Of a stretch of 64,000 bases of DNA, positions 53,273 through 64,000 are shown one piece after another; the first letter of the stretch is position 1; each line of letters begins with the position of its first letter. The stretch comes from Macrosoma leucophasiata (lineage: Eukaryota > Arthropoda > Insecta > Lepidoptera > Hedylidae). The notes under the pieces are model-generated. The model was not told the DNA's origin and searched no databases. It saw only the letters and a list, made by a program, of their open reading frames with translations. A program made the position numbers and the translations under genes. The stretch spans positions 21,807,501 through 21,871,500 of the forward strand of contig JAWQUS010000008.1 of the NCBI GenBank assembly GCA_036365455.1, given 5' to 3'.

Positions 53273-53645
53273 ACATCCATATCAGGAATCAGAACAAGAT
53301 AGAGAATTATGCTAAGACTTTAGATGCATTCACTTTCATTTAATCAAAGGATTACGACATACTGTAGAGTACTTCAATGGAGTAAGAGTTAACTTAAAAA
53401 ACTGATATTACGATACCACAACGATACATTTTTTAAATGCAATTAAGTTCCTTCTTAGTTTAATGCATCTATCTCAACATAATTTCTCTAGCTTGTTTTA
53501 GCGACAAATTTAGCAGGAAAATTAAAATTAAAACTTTTAAAGCATTATTATTCCTGATGTGGATGTTAGTTATATGTAAGTATATGTATCAACCCCATAT
53601 AGCATTTATCCAATTTTTTTAAATGTTATTTCTACAATGTTATAG

Positions 53646-53813
53646 TCGCAACACACGTCCGGCTTCGGTACGGAGCGGACAGTGGATTCGGTACGCTCCG
53701 AACCAAATCTGACCGTGTTGTGTAGCTACAGCGGATTTGGTCCGATGCGGTCCGCTGGCGCGTGTATCGTCGGCGGAGGCGGTCCGCCGGACCGAATCCG
53801 GTTGTGTGTTACC
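53646..53813. mobile_element. GC-rich TIR element (family O), copy 1
   Basis: aacacacgtccggcttcggt at the left and accgaatccggttgtgtgtt at the right form imperfect inverted ends around repeats of gcggtccg. A shorter copy is at 60184. Confidence 0.6.
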
Positions 53814-53814
53814 T

Positions 53815-53905
53815 ACTACTATTATAACCACCATTCTCCGGTTAACTGACTGCACTAGCGGAAGAATTGTCCTCCACTCCTGGGCGGTGGGTCGTCACAT
53901 CCCGA
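53815..53905 (+). repeat. Family D-like 3' fragment, copy 5
   Basis: gactgactgcac-type, gcggaagaattgtcctccac and gggcggtgggtcgtcac resemble the end of copy 6 at 57930. Confidence 0.5.
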
Positions 53906-53999
53906 CCCCGTCTATAGGTAGTACTACTACTTCACTGAAAAAAGTTTCGCCTAAATTGATACGAATGACTTTGTTTACGGGTCAGTATTCACATTTGAA

Positions 54000-55260
54000 C
54001 GTGACGCTGCGCTGATATGAATGACAGGTATAGGTAAGTAAAGTAAACATAGCTATATATGGAGTCGCGGGTGGATGGCGACCGACGTTTGACTCACTCA
54101 GGTTGACGGTTGGCTAATTCTCAGAATATAGGTCTAAATCATATGCATATTTGATGATTTTGTGACTCATGATAATATGACGATATCAAGTGCAACTTCT
54201 GTGACGCATTTTTTTAAATTAATAAACATCCAAATAATCCTGGCAAGATTTGAATAAAACAAATAAAAATGGTAGGTAAAAGGTGGACATAATTTTGACA
54301 ACCTAATTAATGTTATACGATGTTTAAAACATTTGTCAGACAGGAATAAAAAAATAAAGTTTAGTATGGAAGGCCCTACTCTTGGAATGGCCACTTAATT
54401 TTTTATTCCGATGAGCTAAATATATTTAAAACAATGTATTTTCGCTTATTGATTTTAAATATAATTAAATTTTGTGTGCTCCGCAGAGCCTCCGTAAAGC
54501 AAATGTCGGTTCCATAAAAAGTGAAGTATTTGAAATTTCTGTGATATTTTACCTGTAAGTTTTTTATCACTATTTTAATTAACATAATATCGCTTTAACT
54601 TTATGTAATAGTTATGCACTCTAGGTAATTAATTATTGATTCTTATCGACTTTTCGAAAATGGTTTTAATATCTTACTCGAAATAAAAAAAAATCTTTTT
54701 TTCTTTCTTACAGTGTGGATCTATGAGTGTAAGCGTCTTTTTTTTATTAATCCTAATATTTTTTTTTTTATTAATGTTTTATAAATAGGTATTTACGCTT
54801 CGACAGTTACGTCTTTTGTCCTATATAGGTAATTATCTGACATTGATATCTCCGGGCATACTCAGAGATTGGTAACTACTTCCGAAACTTCCGCAAAAAA
54901 AATCCCAGAAGCATTCCCCAACCAATTATTTTAACCCATCCCCCCAGCACTAAGATTTTTTTTTTATTATTAGTGTAGTTCGCGAGAACCTAAGAACATA
55001 CGAATAAAAAAAAAGTTCAAAAGTTTAACAACGGATGCAGTTATTATTTAATTACAAGCTTGCAAACATATAATGCCGTATTACCTATATATTTTCCTTA
55101 ACGACACATATTATCTTAATTTCAAATAAGCATTCCTATGCCAAATGCATTATGCCAGCCATGCCAGCCTGCAGAGGCCACGTGCCTTGTCCGTTCCGCG
55201 CGCACGTGGTTTAAACACGTGTTTTTGTTTAGAAAAAAAATAATTCAAAGTACTATATTA
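54000..55260. other. AT-rich sequence with T-runs, nothing recognised
   Basis: A short SINE tail fragment (gtgtggatctatgagtgtaagcg) lies near 54713. No supported exon. Confidence 0.4.
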
Positions 55261-55265
55261 CATAC

Positions 55266-55493
55266 TGGTGGTAGAGCTCCAGTGACGGCTAAATGGTAGT
55301 GTTCAGCACTATCGTGTTCCGGTCAGGTGGTAATGTACGGCCCTGTAATTTCCGGCACAGAGGCATAACACCTTAGGCCTCCGGAGTGGTAACGCATCTG
55401 CATTTTGACCTCGGTATTTGTGTGGGTGTCTATAGGCTGCAGTCATCACTTAACATCAATGTGAACTGCATACTTGTTTGTACCACTTCCATA
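55266..55493 (+). repeat. Interspersed repeat family A, copy 15
   Basis: It starts actggtggtagagctccagt, has a small deletion after the first 30 bp and ends accacttccataatat. Confidence 0.85.
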
Positions 55494-55494
55494 A

Positions 55495-56440
55495 TATATA
55501 AAATAACAGATCGTAGAAAACTAAATGAAGGGAATAAAGAAACGTATTTGGTTTATTAAGTTCGTGTAAAAAATGCATTCACTATGGCGTTCAATCCATT
55601 ACGCGTTTTGCTGTCAGTTTTACCACAGCTAGGGTTGTCAGCTCCAGGCTGATCAATAATGGACCTACCTGGACATTTCTTCTAAAACAAATGCGCTATC
55701 AAAAAAAAAAACGACTTTGGACCTGCGTGACCTTTAAAATTTCTTACCTTAAACAACTTAGAAAGGACGCGAGAGCAAAATTTAAAAAATAAAAACAATT
55801 CCGTCGCGATTGCAGCAGAGGCATCTATTAAATGGCAAGAAAATAAAATAAACGTAAAGGTCAAAGATCGATGATAACTTTGACAGTTCTGGTGCATAAT
55901 GCACATCCGCACCAAGCCGGGGACGTATTAAAATAATGAATGAGGACTAATTGTTATGTGAAATATTTAGATAGTAGGTAAGATTGAACCAATAGTAAAG
56001 TATGTCACGGATGTAAGTTGTGTCGTCGGCCTTTCTGCCGGCAGCCGACCTTCAGAAAAGACAATCGCGGACCAAATGAACAAATAGCATGCTTAACGTG
56101 ACCACACGACCCTATTTGAGAACGGACAGTGCCACTTTCACACTTACTGTCCCACTGTCAGACTATCTATCCCGCTGCCCCCAATGAAAATATACGAACC
56201 TAGAAGTTGTAACAGTATAAAATGACAATATTATATTTATTGATAAAGGATCATAGAAAGATTTGTACACACATTTTGAAAAGATAGTTTGTAGTGAAAA
56301 AGTATTGAAATATTATCGTGACAACCTTTTAAACCTCACTCCAGTGAAATAAAAAAAAAAGATAGGAAAACGTTTAATGTATAAAGTTAAATTTATGAAT
56401 GGCTACTACTGTTGGCTGAATGGTCCTTTTTATTCTTTAA
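55495..56440. other. AT-rich sequence, nothing recognised
   Basis: No supported exon, RNA or repeat family. Confidence 0.4.
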
Positions 56441-56442
56441 AC

Positions 56443-56768
56443 TAGCTGTGCCCGCGACTTCGTCCCCGTGAGAATGTATGATTGTTCAGTACCTACCCGG
56501 ACGAAGTCGTTGGCGCAGCTAGTATAAAAGTAGCCTAAGTTACGTCTTATAACATAAGCTATCGACGAGTGAAAGTCCCGTCAAAATAGGTCCAGCCGTT
56601 CTCGAGATGAGCCGGATCAAACAGACAGACAGACTGACAGACAGACAGACAAACAAAAATTGAAAAAAAAAATGGTTCGGTATATGTACCGTGTACATTT
56701 GCATTTAGTAAAAGAGGTTATTTTTATACTACATACAGACACTCAAATTTTATTAATTTGTATAGATG
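56443..56768 (+). repeat. Family I repeat, copy 3
   Basis: It starts actagctgtgcccgcgactt, carries ctacccggacgaagtcgttg and a cagacagacagac run and ends tttgtatagat. Confidence 0.8.
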
Positions 56769-56769
56769 T

Positions 56770-57928
56770 ATAAATATCAGATGACGTTCTAGCGGTTGTT
56801 TTAATTTATTGGATTTATGGCAACAAATGCGAGTAAAATATTTAAAAAAAGAATGGAAAACATGTCTTCAAACAGGCATGTTGAACAGTTTTTTTGAGAT
56901 ATAACTTCTAGATTCTAGAGGTTTTCAATATATTGTTATTTATTATCCAAACCTGTTTCAATGTGAACCTTTTTTAATTATTGTTGTGGCAATAAATTTA
57001 CAGAACATACAGTGATTTTTTAGTTTAACATTTTTTACTGGAACCACGTTTAGTGACCGACCACCTAATTCTTGAGTTAAGCGGTCGGGCGGTGGTATTG
57101 GTGCTTTTCGTGATGCTTCCGACTATGACATCATCTTGTCAGAATTGTGCTGCCTACTGCCTAACTTTTTCCTAAAAGTGTTTTCGTCCGCAGAAATGTT
57201 TTAATAGGCGGTACAAAACTAACAAGATAACATCATAATCGAAAGTATTAAATTAGAGTATTCAAATAAATGATTATTTCTTTCTTTCTTCTTTCTAGAG
57301 TTAGGCGGTCGGCCCCCAGCGCTGTTATTTGCGGAATCCTCTATCTACTATCAGGAATTTCCTTTAATATTTAATTGATTTCGAGTTCCCGACTATACAT
57401 TCTACGAAATTCCACAGACGTCCAGTTTATTGATAAATACATGGTCATGTTAATTAAGCAGAACAAACCTGTTGGTCGGTTTCGTTGCCCTAGAAACGTG
57501 GGCGTCAACCAATAACGACACTTGATAACCGCAAATTGTGTTTTCTTTATTCTAATATAGGCCTGGTATCAAAAACAGATAGTTATCTTGCATGGAACCG
57601 ACACGGAAGTCCAACCTGTGTGAAATCTCTGTTGGAATTTATTGGTTGTATAAAAGGCGGACTTAATGCAACTAGAAGGCATTATCTACTAGTCAAGCTT
57701 TGGGTAAAGTCGAAAACAACGAAATAGGCGCAGAGATCTTTAAAAAAACAATAAGGGGGAATTACTAAAACATAAAATATTTATACAAATCGTAAATACA
57801 TAATATTTATGGAAGATAATAGTAAATAAATACAAGATACATATATATGTAATATATATATATAAATAAAAGAATATAATGTCTCTATCAATATAATTAA
57901 TATCTTCATAATGAATCAAAATCAACGT
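56770..57928. other. AT-rich sequence, nothing firmly recognised
   Basis: ggcggtcgg motifs near 57080 and 57305 could be ends of a diverged element. ta-rich simple sequence lies at 57838-57866. Confidence 0.4.
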
Positions 57929-57929
57929 T

Positions 57930-58205
57930 TCATAATCATCACTCCAGCCTAGAGACGACGACTGCTGGACAAAGCCTTGCCCAAAGTCGCCTACAACAGT
58001 GCTGGGCGTCATTAGGGGAGAATATGCCATTATCGCCACACTTGGCAGGCGGACTTGCGATCGCAGCGGCGGCAGTTTCTTCGCGAGACGCTGCTACCCA
58101 TACCGAGTTTATATTTACTACCTATCACAATGTTTTGACCACCATTGATCGGGTGACTGACTACACTATCGGAAGAATTCTCCACCTAAAGGGCGATGTG
58201 GTCGT
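57930..58205 (+). repeat. Family D repeat, copy 6
   Basis: It has gactgctggacaaagccttg, gaatatgccattatcgccac and gatcgcagcggcggcag. It is followed directly by family H copy 3. Confidence 0.75.
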
Positions 58206-58206
58206 C

Positions 58207-58440
58207 ACGTCAGAGTATATGTAATAATACTACGTATAGAATGGACACTTCGACGTCCCGTCCGATTTCCCCGCCTCACCCAACCTCCTACCCTCTTATG
58301 GGCGACGTTTGGAATTCTCTACCTGCTGCTTCTCTACCTACAGGTGTACGTGTAAATACACATCACTGATTGAAAATAATAGAGACCAAATTAAGAGTTT
58401 GCATGGAATTTTGGCGGAGTGACCGCGGTGTGGTCACGTT
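58207..58440 (+). repeat. Family H repeat, copy 3
   Basis: gacacttcgacgtcccgtcc, cctcacccaacctcctaccc and accgcggtgtggtcac match copies 1 and 2. Confidence 0.7.
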
Positions 58441-58449
58441 CGGACGGCT

Positions 58450-59094
58450 TCCGAATTCAATTGAATTGAAAGTTTTATGATATTAAAATAGGTACGTACT
58501 GGATAACCTTCAAGTCACCACCGGGAGGCGCTGCGAATCTCTAATAAAGCTTCCCACATGAAAGAAACCACCGTTTACTCACAAAAACACACACACAATA
58601 AAATTAATGAACAGGACAGGGTAAAAAAGAATCATGTCGATAAACCGTCTACTAGAAGAAATAATGCTAAAATAAACTTAGTTGACTTCGCACGACGATA
58701 TATAATTTTAAAGTGTACTTTGGAATTCCACCGTTGACTAGGCTTGTGTAAAATTGTATATTAATACTTATAACAAAACATCGATAATTATCGATAATTA
58801 TCGACATTAGTCGGTTTATTTTACGGTACCTATAAAATCCGTTACCTACTTATTTAACCTTATGATATGTATTGAAACTCAACTTTGAACATAAAATTTT
58901 TTTTTTCTACACTTTGACCTATTTTTAATCTGTAGGTATCGGATATTGTCTTGAGCCAACAATTTCCGAATTTCAAACGAGTTTCTTTAACGTTTTCGTA
59001 GGATTTCGCGAGCTTCATACATTGTTGAAAATAAACTTGCGGATTATATTTGTATACGCGAGAAAATCCGCAAGTTTAATTTCAACAGAGTTTC
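58450..59094. other. AT-rich sequence, nothing recognised
   Basis: A local inverted pair (aaataaacttgcggatt near 59028 and aatccgcaagtttaattt near 59066) is present. No exon supported. Confidence 0.4.
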
Positions 59095-59222
59095 TTTAAC
59101 GTATTTCATATACATACGTACGTAACTTCACGCCTGTAATCCCGAAGGAGTAGGCAGAGTTAAATACATGCATTCAAGCATACATGTAAACACCCACGAT
59201 TTGCCGGTTACGTTTTTGTATT
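59095..59222 (-). repeat. 3' end of the tRNA-SINE with LINE-like tail, fragment
   Basis: On the - strand it reads gtttacatgtatgcttgaat...ggcgtgaagttacgtacgta, matching 45110-45190. Confidence 0.75.
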
Positions 59223-59442
59223 TCATATCATTTCAAAAATTTATTTCAAAAACTAGCAAAAGTTTTATAAGTTTCCATATTTTGAATATACCTATTGCTA
59301 AATGAGCTGTGATGTTAGAATATATTGTGAAACTCATTCAACTCATATTGTGAACATCATTAATTCATTATCATTTCAGCCGAGACGTCCAAAGCACAAA
59401 AGCCTCTCCTAAAATCCCGATATACCGATTATATTAATCAAT

Positions 59443-59595
59443 TGTTTTATATTATTTCGCATTAACACATGCTTGTGAAATATATTTTTATTTAAAGAAA
59501 AATGGAAAGAAAAACTGGACTAGATTCCCAGTGGCCGCGAGTTCGAGTCTCGCCTGAAGTCAAATTTTTCATTCCATTTTTCTTTAAATAAAAAT
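59443..59595 (+). mobile_element. Partly palindromic tRNA-like SINE, related to 28795, exact 12-bp TSD
   Basis: It is flanked by atattaatcaat at 59431-59442 and 59596-59607. The left part is the inverted tail (attatttcgcattaacacat, aaagaaaaatggaaagaaaa). The middle is the tRNA-like 3' half (ctggactagattcccagtgg, gagttcgagtctcgcctgaa). The right is the same tail in sense. The left tRNA half present at 28795 is missing. Confidence 0.85.
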
Positions 59596-59817
59596 ATATT
59601 AATCAATATCGACACGACATACATCTATCGATATTTCTTTCAGTTTGTTTGCCCGTCCCTACCGTTGACCAAGAACGTTGTAGTGCGCACTTGATTATCG
59701 ACGACTGTATTTGCTTATGCAAATAGCGAACGACACTGCCATGTAATTATAAAAACTGGTAGGTAGATAGGTATTTAAAAATCATGAGTATTGTCTTGGA
59801 TTATTCCGGGATTGAAG

Positions 59818-60092
59818 TTTTTTTTTTATGTAATGTAAGTGATAAACAAGCATGCAGTTCACATTGATATAGAGTGATGACTGCAGCCTATAGACACCTA
59901 CACAAAGACCAAGGTCAAAATGCAGATGCGTTACCACTCCTGAGGCCTAAGGTGTTATGCCTCTGTGCCGGAAATTACAGGGCCGTACATTACTGACCGG
60001 AACACGATAGTACTGAACACTACCATTTAGCGGAAAGTATATTAGGTAATGCGGTGGTGCCTACGCCCGCGAGCTCTGTCACTGGAGCTCTT
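59818..60092 (-). repeat. Interspersed repeat family A, copy 16
   Basis: Near full length, with a T-run at the left and cactggagctctt at the right. Confidence 0.85.
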
Positions 60093-60107
60093 CTTATTAT
60101 ATACATA

Positions 60108-60124
60108 AATAAATATATATATAT

Positions 60125-60155
<31 letters not shown>

Positions 60156-60157
60156 TT
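60108..60157. repeat. (AT)n / (ATAC)n microsatellite
   Basis: About 50 bases of alternating ta with a few c interruptions. Confidence 0.9.
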
Positions 60158-60183
60158 AGAGGATTAACGAATTCCTTTATAGT

Positions 60184-60268
60184 AGTAACACCGTACCGAA
60201 TCCGGTCGTGTGTAGCGAGAGCGGAATTGGTCGCCGTACAGAAGCCAAACGTGTGTTACACTACTATT
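60184..60268. repeat. GC-rich TIR element (family O), short copy 2
   Basis: gtaacaccgtaccgaatccg and the reverse-oriented cagaagccaaacgtgtgtta echo the ends at 53646. Confidence 0.5.
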
Positions 60269-60439
60269 GCAATTCTACATGAATTCCATGGATTTCATGA
60301 AGAATCTATACAAATAAATAAAATTGGAGTGTCTGCTTGTAACATAAAAATAACCGCTTTTTTACCAAATGCATATGTACTTATGTAGTGCAGTCAAATA
60401 CAAATAACTAAAGTAAAAGAGCATGACTACTGGCTAAAA

Positions 60440-60610
60440 ACTACAGAACAAAATGCAAAGCGTTGCCACTTCTGAAATTTGAGTTGTTATGTCTCCTTGA
60501 CAGTTGGGACCATACTTTACCATGTTATCGGAATACGATACTGCTGAACACAATTGAGCGGTGGTGCCTACGCCCTCGAGTAGGGACACTGGAACTCTGC
60601 AACCAGTAAT
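60440..60610 (-). repeat. Interspersed repeat family A, copy 17, strongly diverged
   Basis: aaaatgcaaagcgttgccac, gttatgtctcc, gaatacgata and ctggaactctgcaaccag follow the family order. Confidence 0.65.
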
Positions 60611-60611
60611 C

Positions 60612-61700
60612 AAGATGAGCAATAATCATAGCATTGCAAAAAGAAGATTATAATTTAGCTGTGTGCTAATCATAATTTAGTACTTCTAACAACTTTGCCT
60701 AAAACGATATTTTTGATGAGCCTTATAAGTGAATCGATGAGTCATATAAGTAACAATAAATGATTAAAAGACGTCGTGATGTTGTTTGGTATTCGATGAG
60801 CACAACGGTTACATGAAAATAATACAATACATTGACCCTCCATTACTGCCGAGTAAAGCAAAGATTAAATCAAATTACGCAATAAAAAATCGAAAACAGT
60901 TTTGATGTAACTTCGATGTTTTGGACGACATTTTAAATGGCGATACCGTCAATCAGCCTTCTAAATTTCTGTCTTACAACATTTCTGAGTAGGTGGTATT
61001 TCTACAATACAGCTGTTTAGAAATATAAGTATCTACCTATACGGTATATTTAAAAATAACGAACGTGATGAATTTTTGACTTAATGATAGGCGTCAGGTC
61101 CTCGGTTCCATCCCAGGCTGGGGACGAAATTTAGGAACATTTTCAGTGACACAACACACATAATTATAATAACTTTCTAATTGTAACTAAATCCACATTT
61201 TTAAACGTAGAAAAAACCTCAAGTCTACATTGAATAACGAATTAATTCAAGAAAAAACTTTAAGTAGCCTTTTTTTTAATCATCAAAATTTTCAAATTCT
61301 TCTAATGAGAAAAATAAAATTTTGTTAAATTTGACAAAAACCATGATTTTATAAATACTTTGGTGCAACTGAACCTTAATATTTTACAATTAATGGTGAC
61401 CTAACTGAGAAAAGTTTCTCCAAATCTTCTGTGCTGTACCTTTCCTACCAGCACAACACATAATGTTGAAAGTTACACATTTTTTTATCTCTTGTTGGGT
61501 GTAACTGGTATGTATATTCTTGAAAATTTTAGCTTACAGGGATCCCGAACCATTATAGAAAGAAAAAAAAGAGAGAAGAAATTAGGCATATCGCTAAATG
61601 GTAGGTAAATTGAAAACATAAAATCACTTCATAATCCGTCAAATACAACAACACGTTTGACCTCATGAACATTTGATTACGCCCAATCTTGTAATAACCT
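60612..61700. other. AT-rich sequence, nothing recognised
   Basis: A fragment near 61085-61120 (gtcctcggttccatcccagg) is B-box-like and may be a decayed tRNA-SINE. Confidence 0.4.
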
Positions 61701-61769
61701 CGTCATGTTAGCAAGGTAATGCCAACAATGGTAATGAAGAATAATAGTAGGAGAGCCCAAATTGCTATT

Positions 61770-62240
61770 TTCGGATTTACTAGAGCACGTCAGATTAAGA
61801 TATTGAAGACACATTGCACCCAGTCCGTTTCCTCCACCAAATATAAAGTGTATATATAGGAACGCGCCCGTAGGGCAGCCCTTAAAAATCTTCAATTCCT
61901 CGCCACGATCGAATGGTCTGAAATTTGGATAGGAGCCTCGTTTGGACATACTTTACATCCGCCCTAAATATCTGAAGCGTCCTTGACCCATAATTTTGAT
62001 ATTGTGATCTTTTTGAAAGAATTAATTCTTAAAAAAATGGATTTGTAAAATTACTCGAAATTGTCAGATACCCAAAAAAGACCTTATGTGATCCCAATCA
62101 AAGCTGCCATCCAAAATTCTAACGGTAAGGCAAGCCCGTGGCGGCAGCCCCCTAAGAATTATTTGGCGGCCTTATTGTTAGTAGGTTGCTAAGTATCTCC
62201 CATATCTTAATCTGACGCGCTCGAGTACCTAAATTCAAAA
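61770..62240. mobile_element. Inverted-repeat element (gcgtcagattaagatat ends)
   Basis: tagagcacgtcagattaaga at the left and tcttaatctgacgcgctcga at the right are inverted, and both arms continue inward through a ggcagcc block. It is likely a decayed TIR element. A short open - strand frame over its left arm is probably chance. Confidence 0.5.
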
Positions 62241-62312
62241 ATCAGCTCTTAGGCTACCCTTCTATAATAAGATTGGACTAAACTTAATCCATACTTTACG
62301 TACATACATTTC

Positions 62313-62470
62313 TACTGGTGGTAGAGTTCCAGGGACGCAGGGTTAGGCATCACCGTATCAGGTACTATATAGCGGCAAGCAAATTGCTTGCCGGTAAATG
62401 GTACTAGTTCAGCACTATAGTCAGGTGGTAATATAAGATCCAGTAATTACTTACACAGACGTATAAGGGT
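62313..62470 (+). repeat. Interspersed repeat family A, copy 18, 5' part only
   Basis: It starts tactggtggtagagttccag and runs to the acacagacgtataag region, diverged. Confidence 0.7.
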
Positions 62471-62474
62471 GAAT

Positions 62475-63535
62475 TTCTCAAGCATAAATTTTAAACGGCA
62501 TCGCTGAAAATCATATCTTAAACTTCATATATGTAATACAGTTTACTTTTTTAGGAAAATAGATTTATATTTCTTGATGAGGCCATCAATATATTTGTAG
62601 AAAACATTTTGGAAATTAGAGAAAAAACTAAATGTTTCCCATTTTTCTAAGTTTGGTGGCGCGTCCACAATCTGTTTTTCTTGAAATAACCACCGTTTAA
62701 ATGAAACTACACTGGTTTACCAAAAATAGTTAATGTTATTTCTATTTACCGTTAGTTATTCTATTCGATGACAATTTTATTATTTTATTTAGTGCAATAT
62801 TTTATCCTAGAGGGAATCAAAAAGGGCTGTCCGCGCAAAATCTAAAATTTTGGTGGGAATAATAAAATCATTAATTAGCTCGTACACAATACATCCTTAA
62901 GGATGATATTTCCGCCATTCTCTTCGTTTAGTAGGACGCTCACGGGGAGCAATGCCAGTTTCGAGCTATCCTGTTGTTATTTTCCGTCAAAAACGAAAGT
63001 AAGTCTTTTCAAAATTAATCGGACAAAAAAAGTGCAATATTGGTGTGATGTTTTAAATCGTTCCTTTTAATAGTATGTGTTTTAATACATATTTCTAATA
63101 TAAAGTTTTGGTATCATTTCAAAATGACACAAGTATAATTTTTGTATGTTTAGTGATATTTTTTTAAATAAATATTTTATAGAAGTTACTAATTTTGGTG
63201 TTCTAATTTTGGTGATTTTGGTGGTGTTTTACGTATGACAAGAATTGTTTAGCTACACCAAAATTATTTATATTTCTGTATGCTAGGAAAAAGTCAAAGT
63301 TAACACACGCAGAGTACTTGGAGAGGAAAAGGGTTGCAGAAGAAGGAGAAAAGAAAAAAAAAGTGGTATGATCATGGGGATCATACCAATTTTTTTTTCA
63401 AGCTAGAAACATTGTGAAAAAAAGAAAGAAAAAGTGAATAAAACTATGTTTTTTGTCATATTTACTAATTTTGGAGTCAGGTATCAATTTTGGTGTCTTA
63501 CAAATTCCGGTGTTGACAATATATTAGAAGTTTTT
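62475..63535. other. AT-rich sequence, nothing recognised
   Basis: attttggtg occurs repeatedly (62845, 63192, 63210, 63490), giving weak internal repetition. No exon supported. Confidence 0.4.
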
Positions 63536-63990
63536 AGTATGTATGTATCTTCACGCCAGGTCCCTAACGGGGTAGGCAGAGAGTGTAGAGCGCCAGACAT
63601 CCCGGTTCTGACAAACCTCTCGTGCCTCGTCTACCTTCATCATTCTCTTCATACATGCACGCCGATTCCTAAGACTTTTGACACCACCATCAGACAGAAC
63701 TCGACCTATTTGGTCATGGTAGGTCAGCCTTGGTCTTCCTGGGCCTCTGCAACCATCCACATTCGCATTGTATATCTGTTTAGTCATTCGCTCATTCGAC
63801 ATTCTTTCTATATGCCCGAACCATCGGAGCATGCCTTTTTTCATTTTTACACCGATACTATCATTCACACAAAGTCTCTTTCTTACATCTTCATTACGAA
63901 CGCGATCGGTGAGTGATACACCGCAGATCTTGCGCAAAGATCTCATCTCGACCGTGTTCAACTTACTTTCATGCTCTTTCCTGCATACCC
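63536..63990 (-). mobile_element. LINE (family C) 3' end, 455 bp, exact 10-bp TSD
   Basis: It is flanked by agaagttttt at 63526-63535 and 63991-64000, so it ends just before the window edge. On the - strand it encodes [30 protein letters not shown] and [12 protein letters not shown] in one open frame (136 codons). It is 5'-truncated before the reverse transcriptase. Confidence 0.9.
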
Positions 63991-64000
63991 AGAAGTTTTT

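Noticed and set aside
61677..61949. 90-codon - strand frame (MSKRGSYPNFRPFDRG...)
   Set aside because: It overlaps an inverted-repeat element, has no start context or family resemblance and no splice partner.
63434..63916. 160-codon + strand open frame at the right edge
   Set aside because: It is antisense to the LINE family C frame, which has the conserved protein motifs on the - strand.

Overview
The window is animal nuclear DNA, almost certainly from a moth or butterfly. It is AT-rich with long introns, and it is packed with short interspersed elements of lepidopteran type: tRNA-headed SINEs, a 5S-like SINE family, hAT-like MITEs, 3' ends of non-LTR elements and a BEL/Pao retrotransposon. 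There are no bacterial genes, operons or CRISPR arrays. Protein-coding exons make up only a few percent of the sequence. The species cannot be named from the sequence alone.

Two host genes lie tail to tail. On the + strand, positions 35-9706 hold the last exons of the insect homologue of the SRCIN1 / sickle-tail family (Drosophila CG32809, mosquito AGAP005037). It is a coiled-coil scaffold protein with a GC-rich terminal exon ending in ...VYETDIL. On the - strand, nine exons between 36878 and 15065 chain in perfect phase. They encode the end of an SH2 domain followed by a complete protein tyrosine phosphatase domain. This is the 3' part of corkscrew (csw, the SHP-2 homologue). The first SH2 exons were not found and should lie upstream of the window. 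The two genes appear to share a convergent poly(A) zone near 13.65-13.68 kb.

The csw introns carry most of the mobile DNA. The 10.8-kb intron between 24320 and 35103 holds a 5.4-kb BEL/Pao element (29113-34513) with two identical 219-bp LTRs but no reverse transcriptase core. That element sits inside one arm of a 163-bp perfect palindrome centred on the anticodon loop of a tRNA-like sequence. The same intron holds a 5'-truncated LINE (25857-26865) between two inverted copies of a 456-bp repeat.

From 36.9 kb to the right end I found no confident host exon. The DNA there is a mosaic of repeats (SINE-like family A, tRNA-SINEs, 5S-like SINEs, hAT MITEs, LINE tails, foldback elements) in AT-rich filler. 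It is probably the large 5' intron of csw or the region upstream of it. Several insertions are nested three deep, and exact target-site duplications allow the order of events to be read. All exon boundaries were inferred by eye from splice signals and reading phase; repeat-family names are inferences from ends and target-site duplications.
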